A stretch of 64,000 nt of DNA from Boesenbergia rotunda (Eukaryota > Streptophyta > Magnoliopsida > Zingiberales > Zingiberaceae), in assembly GCA_024364735.1 (NCBI GenBank), contig JAGFNQ010008265.1:186001-250000 (forward strand), given 5' to 3'. The translations under genes were made by a program, and so were the position numbers. Numbering within the stretch: position 1 is the stretch's first letter; every line of letters starts with the position of its first letter. This document shows positions 24,300 through 36,300 of the stretch, one piece after another. The notes below the pieces were generated by a model. The model ran no database searches. It had not been told where the DNA came from and was given only the letters and a program-made list of their open reading frames with translations.

Positions 24300-24968
24300 G
24301 GAGCTACCAACAACTCTGTTATCCCTCGAAAACAACGATGAGGGTGTCAACTGCTTGCCTACAACTTCAACATCCACTACCCATGAGTGGTCCAGTGTGA
24401 CATAATAGGATAGTTGCTCGCACTCTAACAACCATTATCCATGAGCGGTTGAGTGGGCAGAGCAGCTACATGACTGAAGACGGGCTTAACCATAATAAGG
24501 AAGCCGATGCTCGTCAGCATGCAACTATGCAAATATGGTGCATGGTACTAAATGCACAAACAACCATGTCACAACTATGCAACGGTATGTAAAATAAATA
24601 TCAAAATCAATAAACATGCAATTAATCTATTAGGTAGGGTACATCTAATGTCAACCAAATCCTAGTTGTGTTTAATGATTATTCCTAAGTACTCGCCTAT
24701 AAGCTGTACTTTACAGAACAAAAAATTGATTGATGAGACTCTATGAACATAAATTTGAGTAGCTCCAAGACCAAGCAAAGAAAAGTATCAACGATGATAT
24801 CAAAGTCAAAGATAAGGTAAAATAGTCCTATTCAGAAATAAAATAGTTATGCATTTAAGTTTAATAAACTACAGAATATAAAAGAGAAGTACTCGCTCGT
24901 AAATGACGTACACGTATCGAAGAGAACCTCCTCGTGATCAACCGTATGAGTCCGAAAATCGATCGATG

Positions 24969-25452
24969 TACGGGTGTTAAAAATCAACACGGCCTGATGA
25001 CCCAACCCGAATCAATCTGAAAAAAATCGAGTTTGGGTTGAAAATTTTCGAGTTCGGGTTGGGTTCGGGTTGGAGGATTTTGGGTTGAAAATTTTCGGGT
25101 CGGGTTCGGGTTGACCTGAATTTAATGTTTAGTGATTTTTTGTGGTTAAATCAAATTTTATTTTGAACATTAAATATTTTTATGTATATTAATATCAATA
25201 TTAGTATAATCATGATGGAGTATTGAGATAAAAGTGAAGAATTATAGGGAAAATAGCAAAAAAAGACGTTTTGAATCGATTTTTTCAGGTTATTCGGGTC
25301 GGGTTCGGGTTGATCGGGTTGGTTGGGTTTGGGTTCGGGTTTGGGCGTTTCGGGTTGAGTTCGGTTTCGGGTCGAGTTCGGGTTGGGAGTTAAATTTTTT
25401 TTTTTCCAATCCGACCCGAACCCGACCCGACCCACCCTAATTGACACCCCTA
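24969..25452. mobile_element. hAT-type MITE built of G-rich GGGTTC repeats
   Basis: 484 bp inserted in the 5' LTR of the nested element; the other LTR reads across the site uninterrupted. The eight-base flanks gatcgatg (24961-24968) and gatcaatg (25453-25460) form a hAT-like duplication with one change. The ends are short inverted repeats: left TACGGGTGTTAAA, right the complement of TAGGGGTGTCAA. Both sides of the interior are runs of GGGTTCGGGT-type words (about 25010-25110 and 25285-25385), with CCCGACCC words at the far right. There is no transposase. Confidence 0.8.
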
Positions 25453-27377
25453 GATCAATGTCCTGTATTAAAAGGGCATAATTTAACTATTAAAGCAAAC
25501 GATAATAACCAAGTTAACTAAAGTAATTACTAAGTCGTATTAGGATCAACCCAATTATTATCATTTCGTTTTAATCTCACTGAGCTAAACTAAACCTAAA
25601 CCACAGCCAAAATGCCCAAGTTCTACCATCAACTCTAGGGCTAAAGGTAGTTTACAGTGAACCTAAAGCAAGGTTGAAATCAAGACAGGAATCTGATCAG
25701 GGAACACCAACAGGTTCATAACCGACTCATCCAATTACTACTATAAACTAACTCAAAAACTAAACCACTATATCAACAACTTTGATTCACCACTCTCCTT
25801 TATCTTGATCCCAACACAGATTATAGAAACCTCAAGTTGATCAGATCGGTAAACCAAAAAGCCTATTCTCATCAAAATATAACTCATGGCAAAATTGAAG
25901 AACCAAAGGAGACATCCAACCCTCAATCCAATCCAACAAAACAATAACAATCTAAAACTATTGATCTATCACGAGAGAAACCAAAACATTCATCTATTGA
26001 CCTAGCAAATCTATCCATGCCAAGTTCAATTCACGAAGCCACAAACCACACGTTTTCCTCCCAGAACACTACATCAAAATCCAAAGCAAAAAAGTGACAC
26101 TCACTGCACAAGTTAGAAGCATGAACAAGCTTCACCAATTCCATACCAAAACAAATCCTAAGTAGGAGAGAACTCACGACAATTCTCCAATCCAACTATA
26201 ACAGAGCATGCTCCTCCTCACTAAACTAGATCAAAATCCAAACACCCAGAACTAATTTCCAATTCAAAAAGGAATGCTCACAACAATAGATCAAGGGAAA
26301 CAAAATTTGAACAGTATCAATTATCACAAAACTTACCATCTAAACCTATGACAATAACCCAACACCACCCTTTATAATCCACTAGGATAAACACCAAGGC
26401 AAAACACTCATGGTAGGACTCTAATCACCGAGTCAATAGAGTCAACAAAGCACAAAGGCAATAGAACAAAACAAAACTAGGAAGCCCACGACACAAGATC
26501 AAAGTCATAGGACTTACCCACAACATCCTCCAAGATCAAAACTATCATAGTATTCATCTAAATTACTCCCAATTCGCAATAGAAATAGATTCCCACTTCA
26601 TCCCATGACTTCACCTACAACAGAACTATCTACCGAATTAAGCAAGTTCCATGATCCCCATACCGACACTCCCCACTGATTAAACAATCTTTACACAGGT
26701 TTATCTAAAATCAACTACTAAGCAAATGAATCTTACCTAAACCATATCAGTGACGCCCTCTTGTTCCACTCCCACGAAAACAGGGTCGAAAGGAAAAAAT
26801 CACCGTCGGAACTTAGTGATCTCTCCTCCCCTCCAAGATCTATCTCCAATGAGATAGAGCACCGAGGAGATAGATCACTTGGATCAAGTGAGGGTAGCGC
26901 GACGGATCCAAGAGCGGCAGTAGCGACCAAATGATGAAGAAGAACCGCGATTGCCGCTATATATAGTCGGAGAAAGAGTCGAATCGCTGGATCTGACAGT
27001 GATGCGACCAACGAAGAGGAGTTCCCGACCAGGAAAGGGACAGAATGAAGTTGTCTCACTCGATTCCAACAGGCAATAGCCTTGTGGATGTGGGAGCGAA
27101 GGAGATTAGCACCGGCTTCAACCAAGATGGGAGAAGAAGAAGGAATTGGTGGAGAAGCCTCAGTGTTTTGTCGATCGGGAGAGGAGGTTCGCGAGGAGTT
27201 GTGGGAGAGGAGGTTCACGAGGAGTTGGCATCGAACGATGAAGGGAGAAGAAGGTTTTCGCCAAAAAGGGGTTGTGGCAACAAATTTTTGTAAGTGGGGA
27301 AACTTTTATAATTTAGCCTTGTAAATCTAGTTAATTCAAATTCTACCCTTAATTTAGGGTTTTACGCATGTAAGCCC

Positions 27378-28431
27378 TGTTGGAAATTTTTGAAGACCAC
27401 TTGTATCTCCTCGGTATTTGACTTAGTCGATTTACGACCGTCGGATCTTCCGGGAGGTTGCTTTCGGAGAAAGCAAACTGATTGGATTACGTCGAGGTTA
27501 GTGTTTGACACTATCTTCGTAAAACGATATTGCTCCGCTACTGGTGCTCACGGATAGCAGCAATTCGTTTCCAAGATACAACGACATCGTCTCGGAATAG
27601 TAGCACTTCAAATTCCGAGACCGGCGAACCTTTTCGCAGGCTTTTTGGACTCTTTGGTTCGGATAGATCTGGACCGTTCATAACGAAAGGGTATAACCCT
27701 TTAAAGGTCATTTAATCTCGTCCATTGATCTGAAGAGTTATAACTCTTTAGATCTCATCTTGATCTCGGCCGTCAGATTAGATCAGTTAATCCGACGCCT
27801 TAGATGCATCCTCCTTCTTCACAGTCAAATTTGAATCCGACGCTCCAGATCCCACCTACCTGTGATCTGTCCAGATCTTTGATCCGACAACCACCATCTG
27901 TTCGCCCAATCCAATCATTGTTCTCTACACTGTCACGTGCCACATAGGCACTACCTCGTCACCGACATGCCACGTGGCGCCACCTGATCATGACACGTCA
28001 CACCGACATGCCACTGCCTCGTCACCGACATGCCACGTGGCGCCACCTGAAGAGGTAACTACCCTTTGTTGCAAAGTGCGCCAACAAAGCGCCTATTGCG
28101 CGCGTGGCGGGCTTGCAGGTGCGAGCACCTGCTCACCCAAGGGTAGAGACCTCTTGTGCTTTTGTATTAACAACATTAGCACAAGAACATATATAAGGAA
28201 ACATCGGCTTTCGCCGGTTAGCAATGTGGGACTAAAAAACCCCATTTTTTCTCTTAATTTTTATTTGAGCGTATCTTTGAACAATTAATTTCTCATTCAC
28301 CTTTAATCGGTTTTGAGCAAATAAATAGTCCAGATTTATCTACGCGAAACGTAGATTTCGATTTTGAAGTCAAACTTGACTTTTAACAATCGATGTCACC
28401 AAAATTTTACTTTACAAAATCGTAACTAACA
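27378..28431 (+). mobile_element. Solo LTR inside the nested element
   Basis: 1,054 bp beginning TGTTGGAAATTTTTG and ending CGTAACTAACA, with agccc on both sides (27373-27377, 28432-28436). The host LTR text aagccc...tccaat resumes after it. A TATATAAGG promoter-like word near 28188 suggests + orientation. The middle is rich in tcaccgacatgccacgtggcgccacctg, which occurs twice (about 27958-27986 and 28021-28049). Lineage unknown. Confidence 0.8.
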
Positions 28432-28458
28432 AGCCCTCCAATATTTCAATATTTAACA

Positions 28459-29206
28459 GCAGTTACGATTTTGTAACTATTATAATATGAATATTAGGTA
28501 AACAAATCAAATCCGTATTATAACTGTTACTATTTCATAATTGTTATAATGTGAATTATTATCAATATTGAATAAATTAAATATGCATTATGAAGGGTAC
28601 TTATACATGATTGGTGGCAAAAGGCGGTTTGTTCATCCTAGTGTCCCTGTCAATCTGTCTCAGGATGAGTACGAAGAAGATAAATACTAGAGGTTACTAA
28701 TCCAGATGTTACTAGTCATGAGAAAGACGAGCACATTAGATAATTATACATGCATGATTGAAGAATAGGATCAGATGTCCTTTGATAAAAAAATAAAAAT
28801 GATGTGGTCCTTTGGTTAAAAATAAAATAAAATAAAATAAAATAAAATGAATGTCCCGTTTGGAGAGGGGATGCCCTTTGCCCCTTAAACTGACATATTT
28901 TTTGAATTGTTTTCATCATTTACTTAATATTTAAAATTAATTAAATTTTATGATATAGAGCTCTCTCTGACTCCTGGTATTTTTATTCAACTTGATGTTG
29001 TTTCGTAGGTTGGTGGATAACTCACCCGAGATAAGAGAGAAGAAGAAATCGCTTGCTCGTTATTGAAAAACACGACGCAGCGATTCCTCGAATCCATCAT
29101 TCATGGAGTAATCATCCTGCCTTATCGTTTCTCCCCTCGCCTCCTTCCTCGGCAGCGACTCCCTTTCATCTAGAGAGAGTGAGTGAGTCGATCTGAAGGG
29201 CGAACG
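28459..29206. other. Intergenic DNA upstream of the CBS-domain gene, with a SINE-like piece
   Basis: The first five bases are the right target duplication of the nested element. At about 28612-28680 the text ggtggcaaaaggcg...ttcatcc...tcaatc resembles 42418-42475 and is probably the head of a short retroposon. An (aaaat)n-like stretch lies near 28817-28846. The last 150 bases before 29207 are the likely promoter and 5' leader; no TATA box stands out. Confidence 0.5.
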
Positions 29207-30306
29207 ATGCTGCTCACCGTGGAGTCTCTCCTCCTCCTTCCTTCCCCCTCCCTTGCCACGAGGCCCTTCATTTGCCTCCGCCATCGCCGCGATGCGCCTC
29301 TCCTAGCTCGCCGTCGGCGTCGGTTCCTCGATCTGGCAGGCGCAGGCACGTCTAGGCCGGCTTCCTCCTTGGGGCGAATTGGGGCCCTGACGACCAATTC
29401 TCTACCGGTGAGATCGTCGCCTCGCCCGCATCCTCGCTCTTTAATGTCTGACCATGCCTGTATTTTAGTTTTAGTTACTGAAGGTTGGCGTGTCCTTGTG
29501 CCTCTCGATCGTTGAATTCGAGTCGCTTTAATTCGCCATACTCGTGATTTGAGAAATTGAAGTAGTTAGGCAATGTTTAATTTCGTTTTTCCTGATTTCA
29601 AGTAGGTAATCCACTACTTTCCTTTCTTCCATGTATTAAGGTCTCTTCAGCTTTGTTGTTTGCTATTAAGAACTATTGCAAAATAATTCATCCTGAATCA
29701 AGTGCCAGAAGGAACTTTCTGCCCATTTTACTGAAGCTAGTTAAGTTCCTGTAGGTGGTCGCTTGTGAAAACATGTTGATTCTAGTTTGTTTGTTTCCTT
29801 TCTTTCTCTTTGGAGAATCCACCAGACCACCACCTAACTTGGTTCTGCTTATATGGCTGCAATTTGATATATTCATGCTCCAACTATTTGCAGCAAAGTA
29901 ATGGTGTTTATACAGTAAATGATTTTATGACCAAAAAGGAAGATCTTCATATTGTGAAGCCTAACACTTCGGTGGATAAAGGTACTAATAGTATCACTAT
30001 TTTTTGTTTATTCATTTATATGTTTGTTTTTCTTCTTCTTCTTCAGTCCTACACTAATTGCATAGTTTGCCCATCTGATGTTAAAAGCACTGCAGATGTT
30101 AGTGGATAACAGGATTACAGGATTTCCTGTGATTGATGATGATTGGAAGTTGGTACGTTCTTTTCTTCACCAGATATAATTTCAATGCTTGTTTTTATAG
30201 TTGTATGATTGTATCTCCAAGTCACCGAAATTATGTTCCTATGGGTACGGAAATATGCTCATTCTTTGGTTAATAATGCATAGTGTTTGTGTGTGTGTGT
30301 CCAGTT

Positions 30307-30344
<38 letters not shown>

Positions 30345-33300
30345 TGTTCATACTTTGTAGAAACAGTCCTTTTGAGATGGTAGAGTGATAATTCTCAGTT
30401 CTTTTATTCAAATTTTCATGTAATAGCTGATTTGCTGACAGAATTTTTGTTAGTTTAAGAATCATCGTAGAACTTTTTTTTCATTGTCTATGCATGATTG
30501 AGCCATTTCTATCAAATATATGCCCTTGTTTTCTTGTTGATATTAGAGAAGACTGATGGTTGGATATGATTTGACGACAATATAAGATGATAGATTATGA
30601 TTTTCAAGGTAAACTAATGGCAAGCACATCTTTTTTTCTGGAGGCTTAGACAACATACTAGTAATGAATAATCTTGACATAGATTGTCACACTCCCGAGA
30701 GGAGTCGCTGACCCAATATAGAATTGGGCAGCACCTCCCCTGTACGACAGACACTTGAAGCATGTGTACAAGACCTAAATGGCCGCCTCTATCCCTCATC
30801 CAACACGGCTGACAATACTAACATAAAAAGAAAACAAAACATCACGACATACAAAGTCGCGTACCGGTACAACTTACGACATCAAACAACGACAAAGGGC
30901 CTCCATGGCACACAAAAGTACAATCCACGATACAACGGAAATAAAAGCAACATATGTAAACAGAAATACAACATATCAACAAATACAAAACAAACCAATA
31001 TGAATCGTCTCGAAGCGGAAAAGCTGGACAGACCGCCAGGCACTCCAGACGATCATCCTGAAATAAAAATAAGGCTAACGGGTGAGTCCAAGAACTCAGC
31101 GAATACACATATATGATATGCAAAGTAAGCTATACTAGTAGTAAGAATCCTGCTAAGATAGTATCAGGTACAGTAGTAGAAAACGCTAAACTGAGGTGCT
31201 AAGAAAGTAAGGCATACCAATGTCGAACTACCTCGATATCATACAAATTATCAATACCCCTCCGCGGGTAAAACAAGACTGTCGGCTGTATGCATATCAA
31301 ACCTGTATGTGCATGTCAAACAAATGCAGCATCCAAATGCAGCAAACACAAACAATACATTCCATGCATCATGCATATGATGCAATGACATGGTCACCCC
31401 TGTCACCAGTCAGCCATCGTCACAGGTCATCAATGAGGATGCTGGCGGAAGTACTCATCCAGGTGTAGGACTATGACAACTGTACGCACTCTGCCATCAC
31501 TGGTCTTGAGTGACCGAGTGGACAGGATACTGGTGGAGTAAACACTCCGGTCCCATGTCCAATGGGGGAGACAAGTCTCTCATCTCCTCATATCTCCAGA
31601 AAGAGGAGGGACTCTTGCCTGCTACCACGCTCCGGTATCGCTACCCATGAGTGACCGAGCGGAGAGCAGTACAGAGCAATTGTACACACTCGGAAGGGTC
31701 CCTAATATTGGGCGCACCCCACCCTCCGGTAGCCACTACCCATGAGTGGTTGTGTGCACAACACATGATATGACGACCCGACTCGACTACAAGGGAGCCC
31801 AGGATCGCCAGCTATGCAACAGTGCAAGTATGGTGCATGACACTAAACGCATGCAACATCCAATTGAAGGACCTACCTAGGATCTAAGGCATGCACAAGT
31901 CTAGGTCATAAATCATGATCTAGAAAGTAAACTACCAGGATACATGCAAGGTACTACTCGCGATAAATCCCTACCGTGTACGAGCTATGCAAGAATAAAC
32001 AGGATATATCACGAAGGTATGCTACAAGTAATCGGCGAAGATATACAAAACAGGTAAGGTATAGAAACTACTACTAGCATAACCAACCATGCATATATAT
32101 CTCCGACAATATCTAAAAGAAATAGATTAGTCAGGGTACCCGCCTCCAATGTAGTAATCCGAAAGCGACGAGAACCCCCGTCCAAAATAATATCCGCAAT
32201 GCAAATAGTTGCGTCAATGTCCTGTATCAAAGGACAATAATTATTTAGCCAAAATCACATATGATACTTAGCTAAATAAACTATCATAATTAATCATAAT
32301 TAATTCATGACTAATCATAATTATTATAATCATCTTAATTAAATCAAAATTTGTAACCAATATAAACCGATCCAAGCCACCGTCAAATCAATACCATCCC
32401 TAGATTTAAATCCATCTCCATGGCTTCGATCGAAAACCAAAAGTAACTTATGGCAAAGGAAATGGAGAATAAACCAAGATCGATCACAGAATTCAATTAC
32501 AACAACCCACACAAAATCCACCTTTCACCCAAAACTCCTCCATGATACTCACGGCAAGAAGTGGAGCAACAAAACAAAAACAAACCTCATACCATAAAGC
32601 CCTCAGAGAACTCAAGATCACACGAACAGATCTGATCAGAAGAATCAAAAACCAATACCTCTTTCCAAACCATCCAAATCCAAACTACCTATTGATCCAA
32701 AACTCTCCCACTTAGTACAATCAATTTGACAAACCAAACAGAGCATCACCAAATCAAATGTGAAACTCAAGCAATAAATCCAGCAAAGAAACCCAAAATT
32801 CAAGATCTGCAATCTCAAACACAGTTCAACACTCGAAATTCCAAAACTCAGAACAAATCCCAAACAGAGATGTCATCGATCAAGCCACATGCATTCCTCA
32901 TGATAATTTTGAATCCATCTACGAAATCAATTCTTCACAGAATCGGATCTTACCTGTTTCCTACTCAGTGACCACCGAGCTGTTGCTCCAATCCGGTGAT
33001 CACCGCAACAATCCACAACACCCGATCCAAATCAAGGCCGGCCAAGAAAACCCCTTCTCGTAATTCCGGCAGTGGCATGATCGTCAACATCCCGTGGGGA
33101 CAACGACGCCCCCAAATCGCCCCCAATCTCGCCTGCGCCTAGTGCGAAAGGAGACGCCAAGAAGGCGGAGGTCGACCGACTCCTGGAGGTAGAGGAGAAG
33201 GCGTGGCTTTGTCTCACTCTCTCTCGATCGGGAAGAAGGGTCAGCTGGCGAAGTTGGCGAGGAGAAGAAGATAGACAAGGGGGAAGAAGAAATCGCAAAC

Positions 33301-36300
33301 TCAGTTTCGCGATCTGCATAGGGAGAAAGAAAAGGACTTTATGGGGTCGGTCTTTTACAAAAAAAAACCCAATTTTAGCAAATTCGATCAGCACCCCTAA
33401 GATTAGGTTTATTAGCATTTAAGCCCTCCAAATCTTCGTATTTTAACATTCTCCCCCACTAACAAAAAATTTGGTCCTTAAATTTCGCTATCTAGATGTG
33501 CCAGGTACGATCATACAGTATAGAATACTGGATAAAAAGTAATGCAGTATAAATACTGAATGAAATAACTCACATGGACCTCAAGCAAATAAGTGGGGGT
33601 AGCAACTTTAATCGTATCCTCGAGCTCCTAGGTCGCCTCTGCATCAGAATAATGCTGCCATCCGACTTTAACCAGTCGGATTATCTTGTTCCGCAGTCGA
33701 CGCTCCCTGTGCTCCAAAATCTGCACTGGAACCTCCTCGTAGGTTGCATCAGGCTGAAGCGAAATCGATACCTCTGACAGAATATGCGCTGGGCCATCCA
33801 CCTATCTCCTCAGCATAGAAACGTGGAATACATCATGCACACTGGTCAAGGAAGGAGGAAGTGCCAATTGGTAAGCTACGACTCCGTTCCTCTCCAAAAT
33901 CTATAAGGGTCCAATGTACCGTGGAGCTAGCTTATCTCTGAGGCCGAACCTCTTCACCCTTTTCATGGGTGAAACTCGAAGAAATACATGGTCGCCTATG
34001 GAGAACTCCAGAGGTCTCCGTCTCTGATCTGCGTAACTCTTCTGGCGGTCTTGTGCCTCTGACATCCTCCGTCTGATGGTGCGTACTAACTCTGCCTCCT
34101 GCTGAGCTCTCTAGGGCCCTAACAGCTGGGCCTTCCCAACCTCCTCCCAGAGGGTGGGTGTCCGACACGCTCTACCATACAACGCCTCATACGACGCCAT
34201 CTGAATCGTCGAATGATAGCCGTTGTTATAGGCAAACTCAACTAAATGTAAATGACCCTCCCAGCTACCTCCGAAATCCATAACACATGATCTCAACAGA
34301 TCCTCCAACGTCTGAATCGTACGCTTTGACTGTCCGTCTGTCTGTGGATGAAAAGTCGTACTGAATCAAAGATCTATACCCATGGCCTTCTGCAGACTCT
34401 GCCATAAACGAGATGTAAATCGGGGATCTCTGTCTAATATGATGCTCAGGGGAACTCCATGAAGTCTGACAATCTCTCGATAATATAACTCAACTAATCT
34501 GTCCAAAGAATTCGTCCTCCGGATAGCTAAGAAGTGCGCCGATTTGGTTAATCGATCAACGATCACCCAAATCGCATCATGACCTCTCCTAGTCCTGAGC
34601 AACCCTACCACAAAATCCATAGTTGTGTTCCCACTTCCACTCTGGAATGGGAATTCTCTGAAGTAACCCAGCAGGTCTCTGGTGCTCAGCCTTAACCTGC
34701 TGGCATACAAGATATCTAGCTACGAAATCCGCGATGTCCTTCTTCATACCGTTCCACCAGTAGGAACATCTCAAGTCCCAATACATTTGAGTCATGCCTG
34801 GGTGAATAGCAAACCGCGAGCGATGTGACTCCTGTAGCAACTCCTCCACGACCGGGTGCGACTCTGGCACACACAATCTCCTTCGAAAAAACAGGATGCC
34901 CTCATCGTCTCGTGTGAAATTAGATGGTTGCCCGGTGGCGGTACGGCTGCCAAGGAGCTACAGATGTTGATCACTGGCCTGTGCCTCTCTAATTCTCAAT
35001 TTGATCGCTGACTGTGCAACCATAGTCACAAGCAAACCCCTCTCAGTCTGAGTCTACTCCTCTAACCCCAGCTCTGAAAAACCCTGGATCAACTCTGTGA
35101 CAATCACTCGCTGACAGGCTAGAAGCTCTGGATTTCCTGCTCAGTGCATCGGCGACTACATTAGCTTTCCCAGGATGATAGTTAATGGTGCAGTCGTAGT
35201 CCTTAAGAAACTCTATCTATCTCCTCTGTCGGAGATTCAACTCCTTCTGGGTGAACAGATATTTGTGGCTCTTATGTTCCGTGAAGATCTCAAAAGTGAT
35301 ATTGTATAAATGGTGCCTCTAGATCCTTAGTGCGAAAATGATGGCGGCCAGCACTAGGTCATGAATAGGGTAGTTTTTCTCATGCTCCTTCAGCTGCCGA
35401 GAAGCATAAGGGACTACCCACCCGTGCTGCATAAGTATTGCTCCAAGCCCCTGATAGGACGCGTCAGTATAAAGAACGAAATCGTCCTCTCCCGAAGGTA
35501 ACACCAGGACTGGTGCAGATACTAGTCGCTGCTTCAGCTCTTGGAAGCTGGTCTCGCAGGCCTTTGTCCAAACAAACTTCACGCTCTTTCTGGTCAGGCG
35601 TGTCAATGGTGCGGCAATGCTAGAGAATCCCTCAATGAAACGTTGATAATAGTCAGCCAAACCCAGAAAACTACGCACCTCGTGAACTGACTTGGGCTGC
35701 TCCCAACTGGTGATAGCCTCGATTTCTGGGGGTCTACAAAGATGCCTCGGCTGGACACTACATGTCGAGAAAACCTACAGAAGATAACCAGAAAGCACAC
35801 TTGTTGTACTTCACATATAAATGCTCTCGTCGGAGCGTCTCCAAGACGATGCGAAGGTGACGAGCGTGCTCTTCCTCAGAACGGGAGTAAATCAGGATGT
35901 CGACGATGAATACGATAACAAACTGATCCAAGTACTCCAGAAATACCCGGTTCATGTGATCCATGAACACTGCAGGAGCATTGGTAAGCCCAAATGGTAT
36001 TATCAAAAACTCGTAATGACCATATCGCGTGCAGAAAGCTGTCTTCTGGATATCTGAGTCTCTGACCCTCAACTGATGATAACCTGACCGCAGATCAATC
36101 TTTGAATACACTGATGTATCCCTCAGCTGATCAAACATATCCTCAATCCGTGGCAAAGGATATTTGTTCTTGATCGTGATTGCATTCAGCTACTGGTAGT
36201 CGATGCACAATCTCATAGAACCGTCTTTCTTTTTCATAAACAATACCGGGGAACCCCATGGAGATACACTCGGTCGGATGAATCCTCTGTCCAATAACTC

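Larger units (their letters stand above)
9188..28458 (-). mobile_element. Old Ty3 (del/Tekay chromovirus-like) LTR element with four nested insertions
   Basis: On the minus strand this element has a 5' LTR (16583-28458, interrupted), a primer-binding site, a 3.1-kb internal region, a polypurine tract and a 3' LTR (9188-13478). Once the insertions are removed the LTRs are about 3.4 kb each and alignable along their length, with many differences. The outer flanks are gcagc (9183-9187) and gcagt (28459-28463), a target duplication with one change. The LTR edge and polypurine tract match those of the chromovirus in the CBS gene intron, so it belongs to the same family. The internal region is too short for gag-pol, so it is a decayed or large-retrotransposon-derivative form. 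Confidence 0.85.
16583..28458 (-). repeat. 5' LTR of the nested Ty3 element (interrupted)
   Basis: The parts are 16583-17438, 24300-24968, 25453-27377 and 28432-28458, separated by a Copia element, a hAT MITE and a solo LTR. Joined in order they parallel the 3' LTR along its whole length, for example 24305 onward continues the text broken at 17438. The edge reads TATCACGC at 16583, apparently from TGTCAC, and atttaaca at 28458. Total LTR length is about 3.46 kb after removing the insertions. Confidence 0.8.

Noticed and set aside
25010..25385. Telomere-like GGGTT repeats
   Set aside because: The units are GGGTTC/GGGTTGG mixtures, not the plant telomere TTTAGGG, and they lie inside a MITE.
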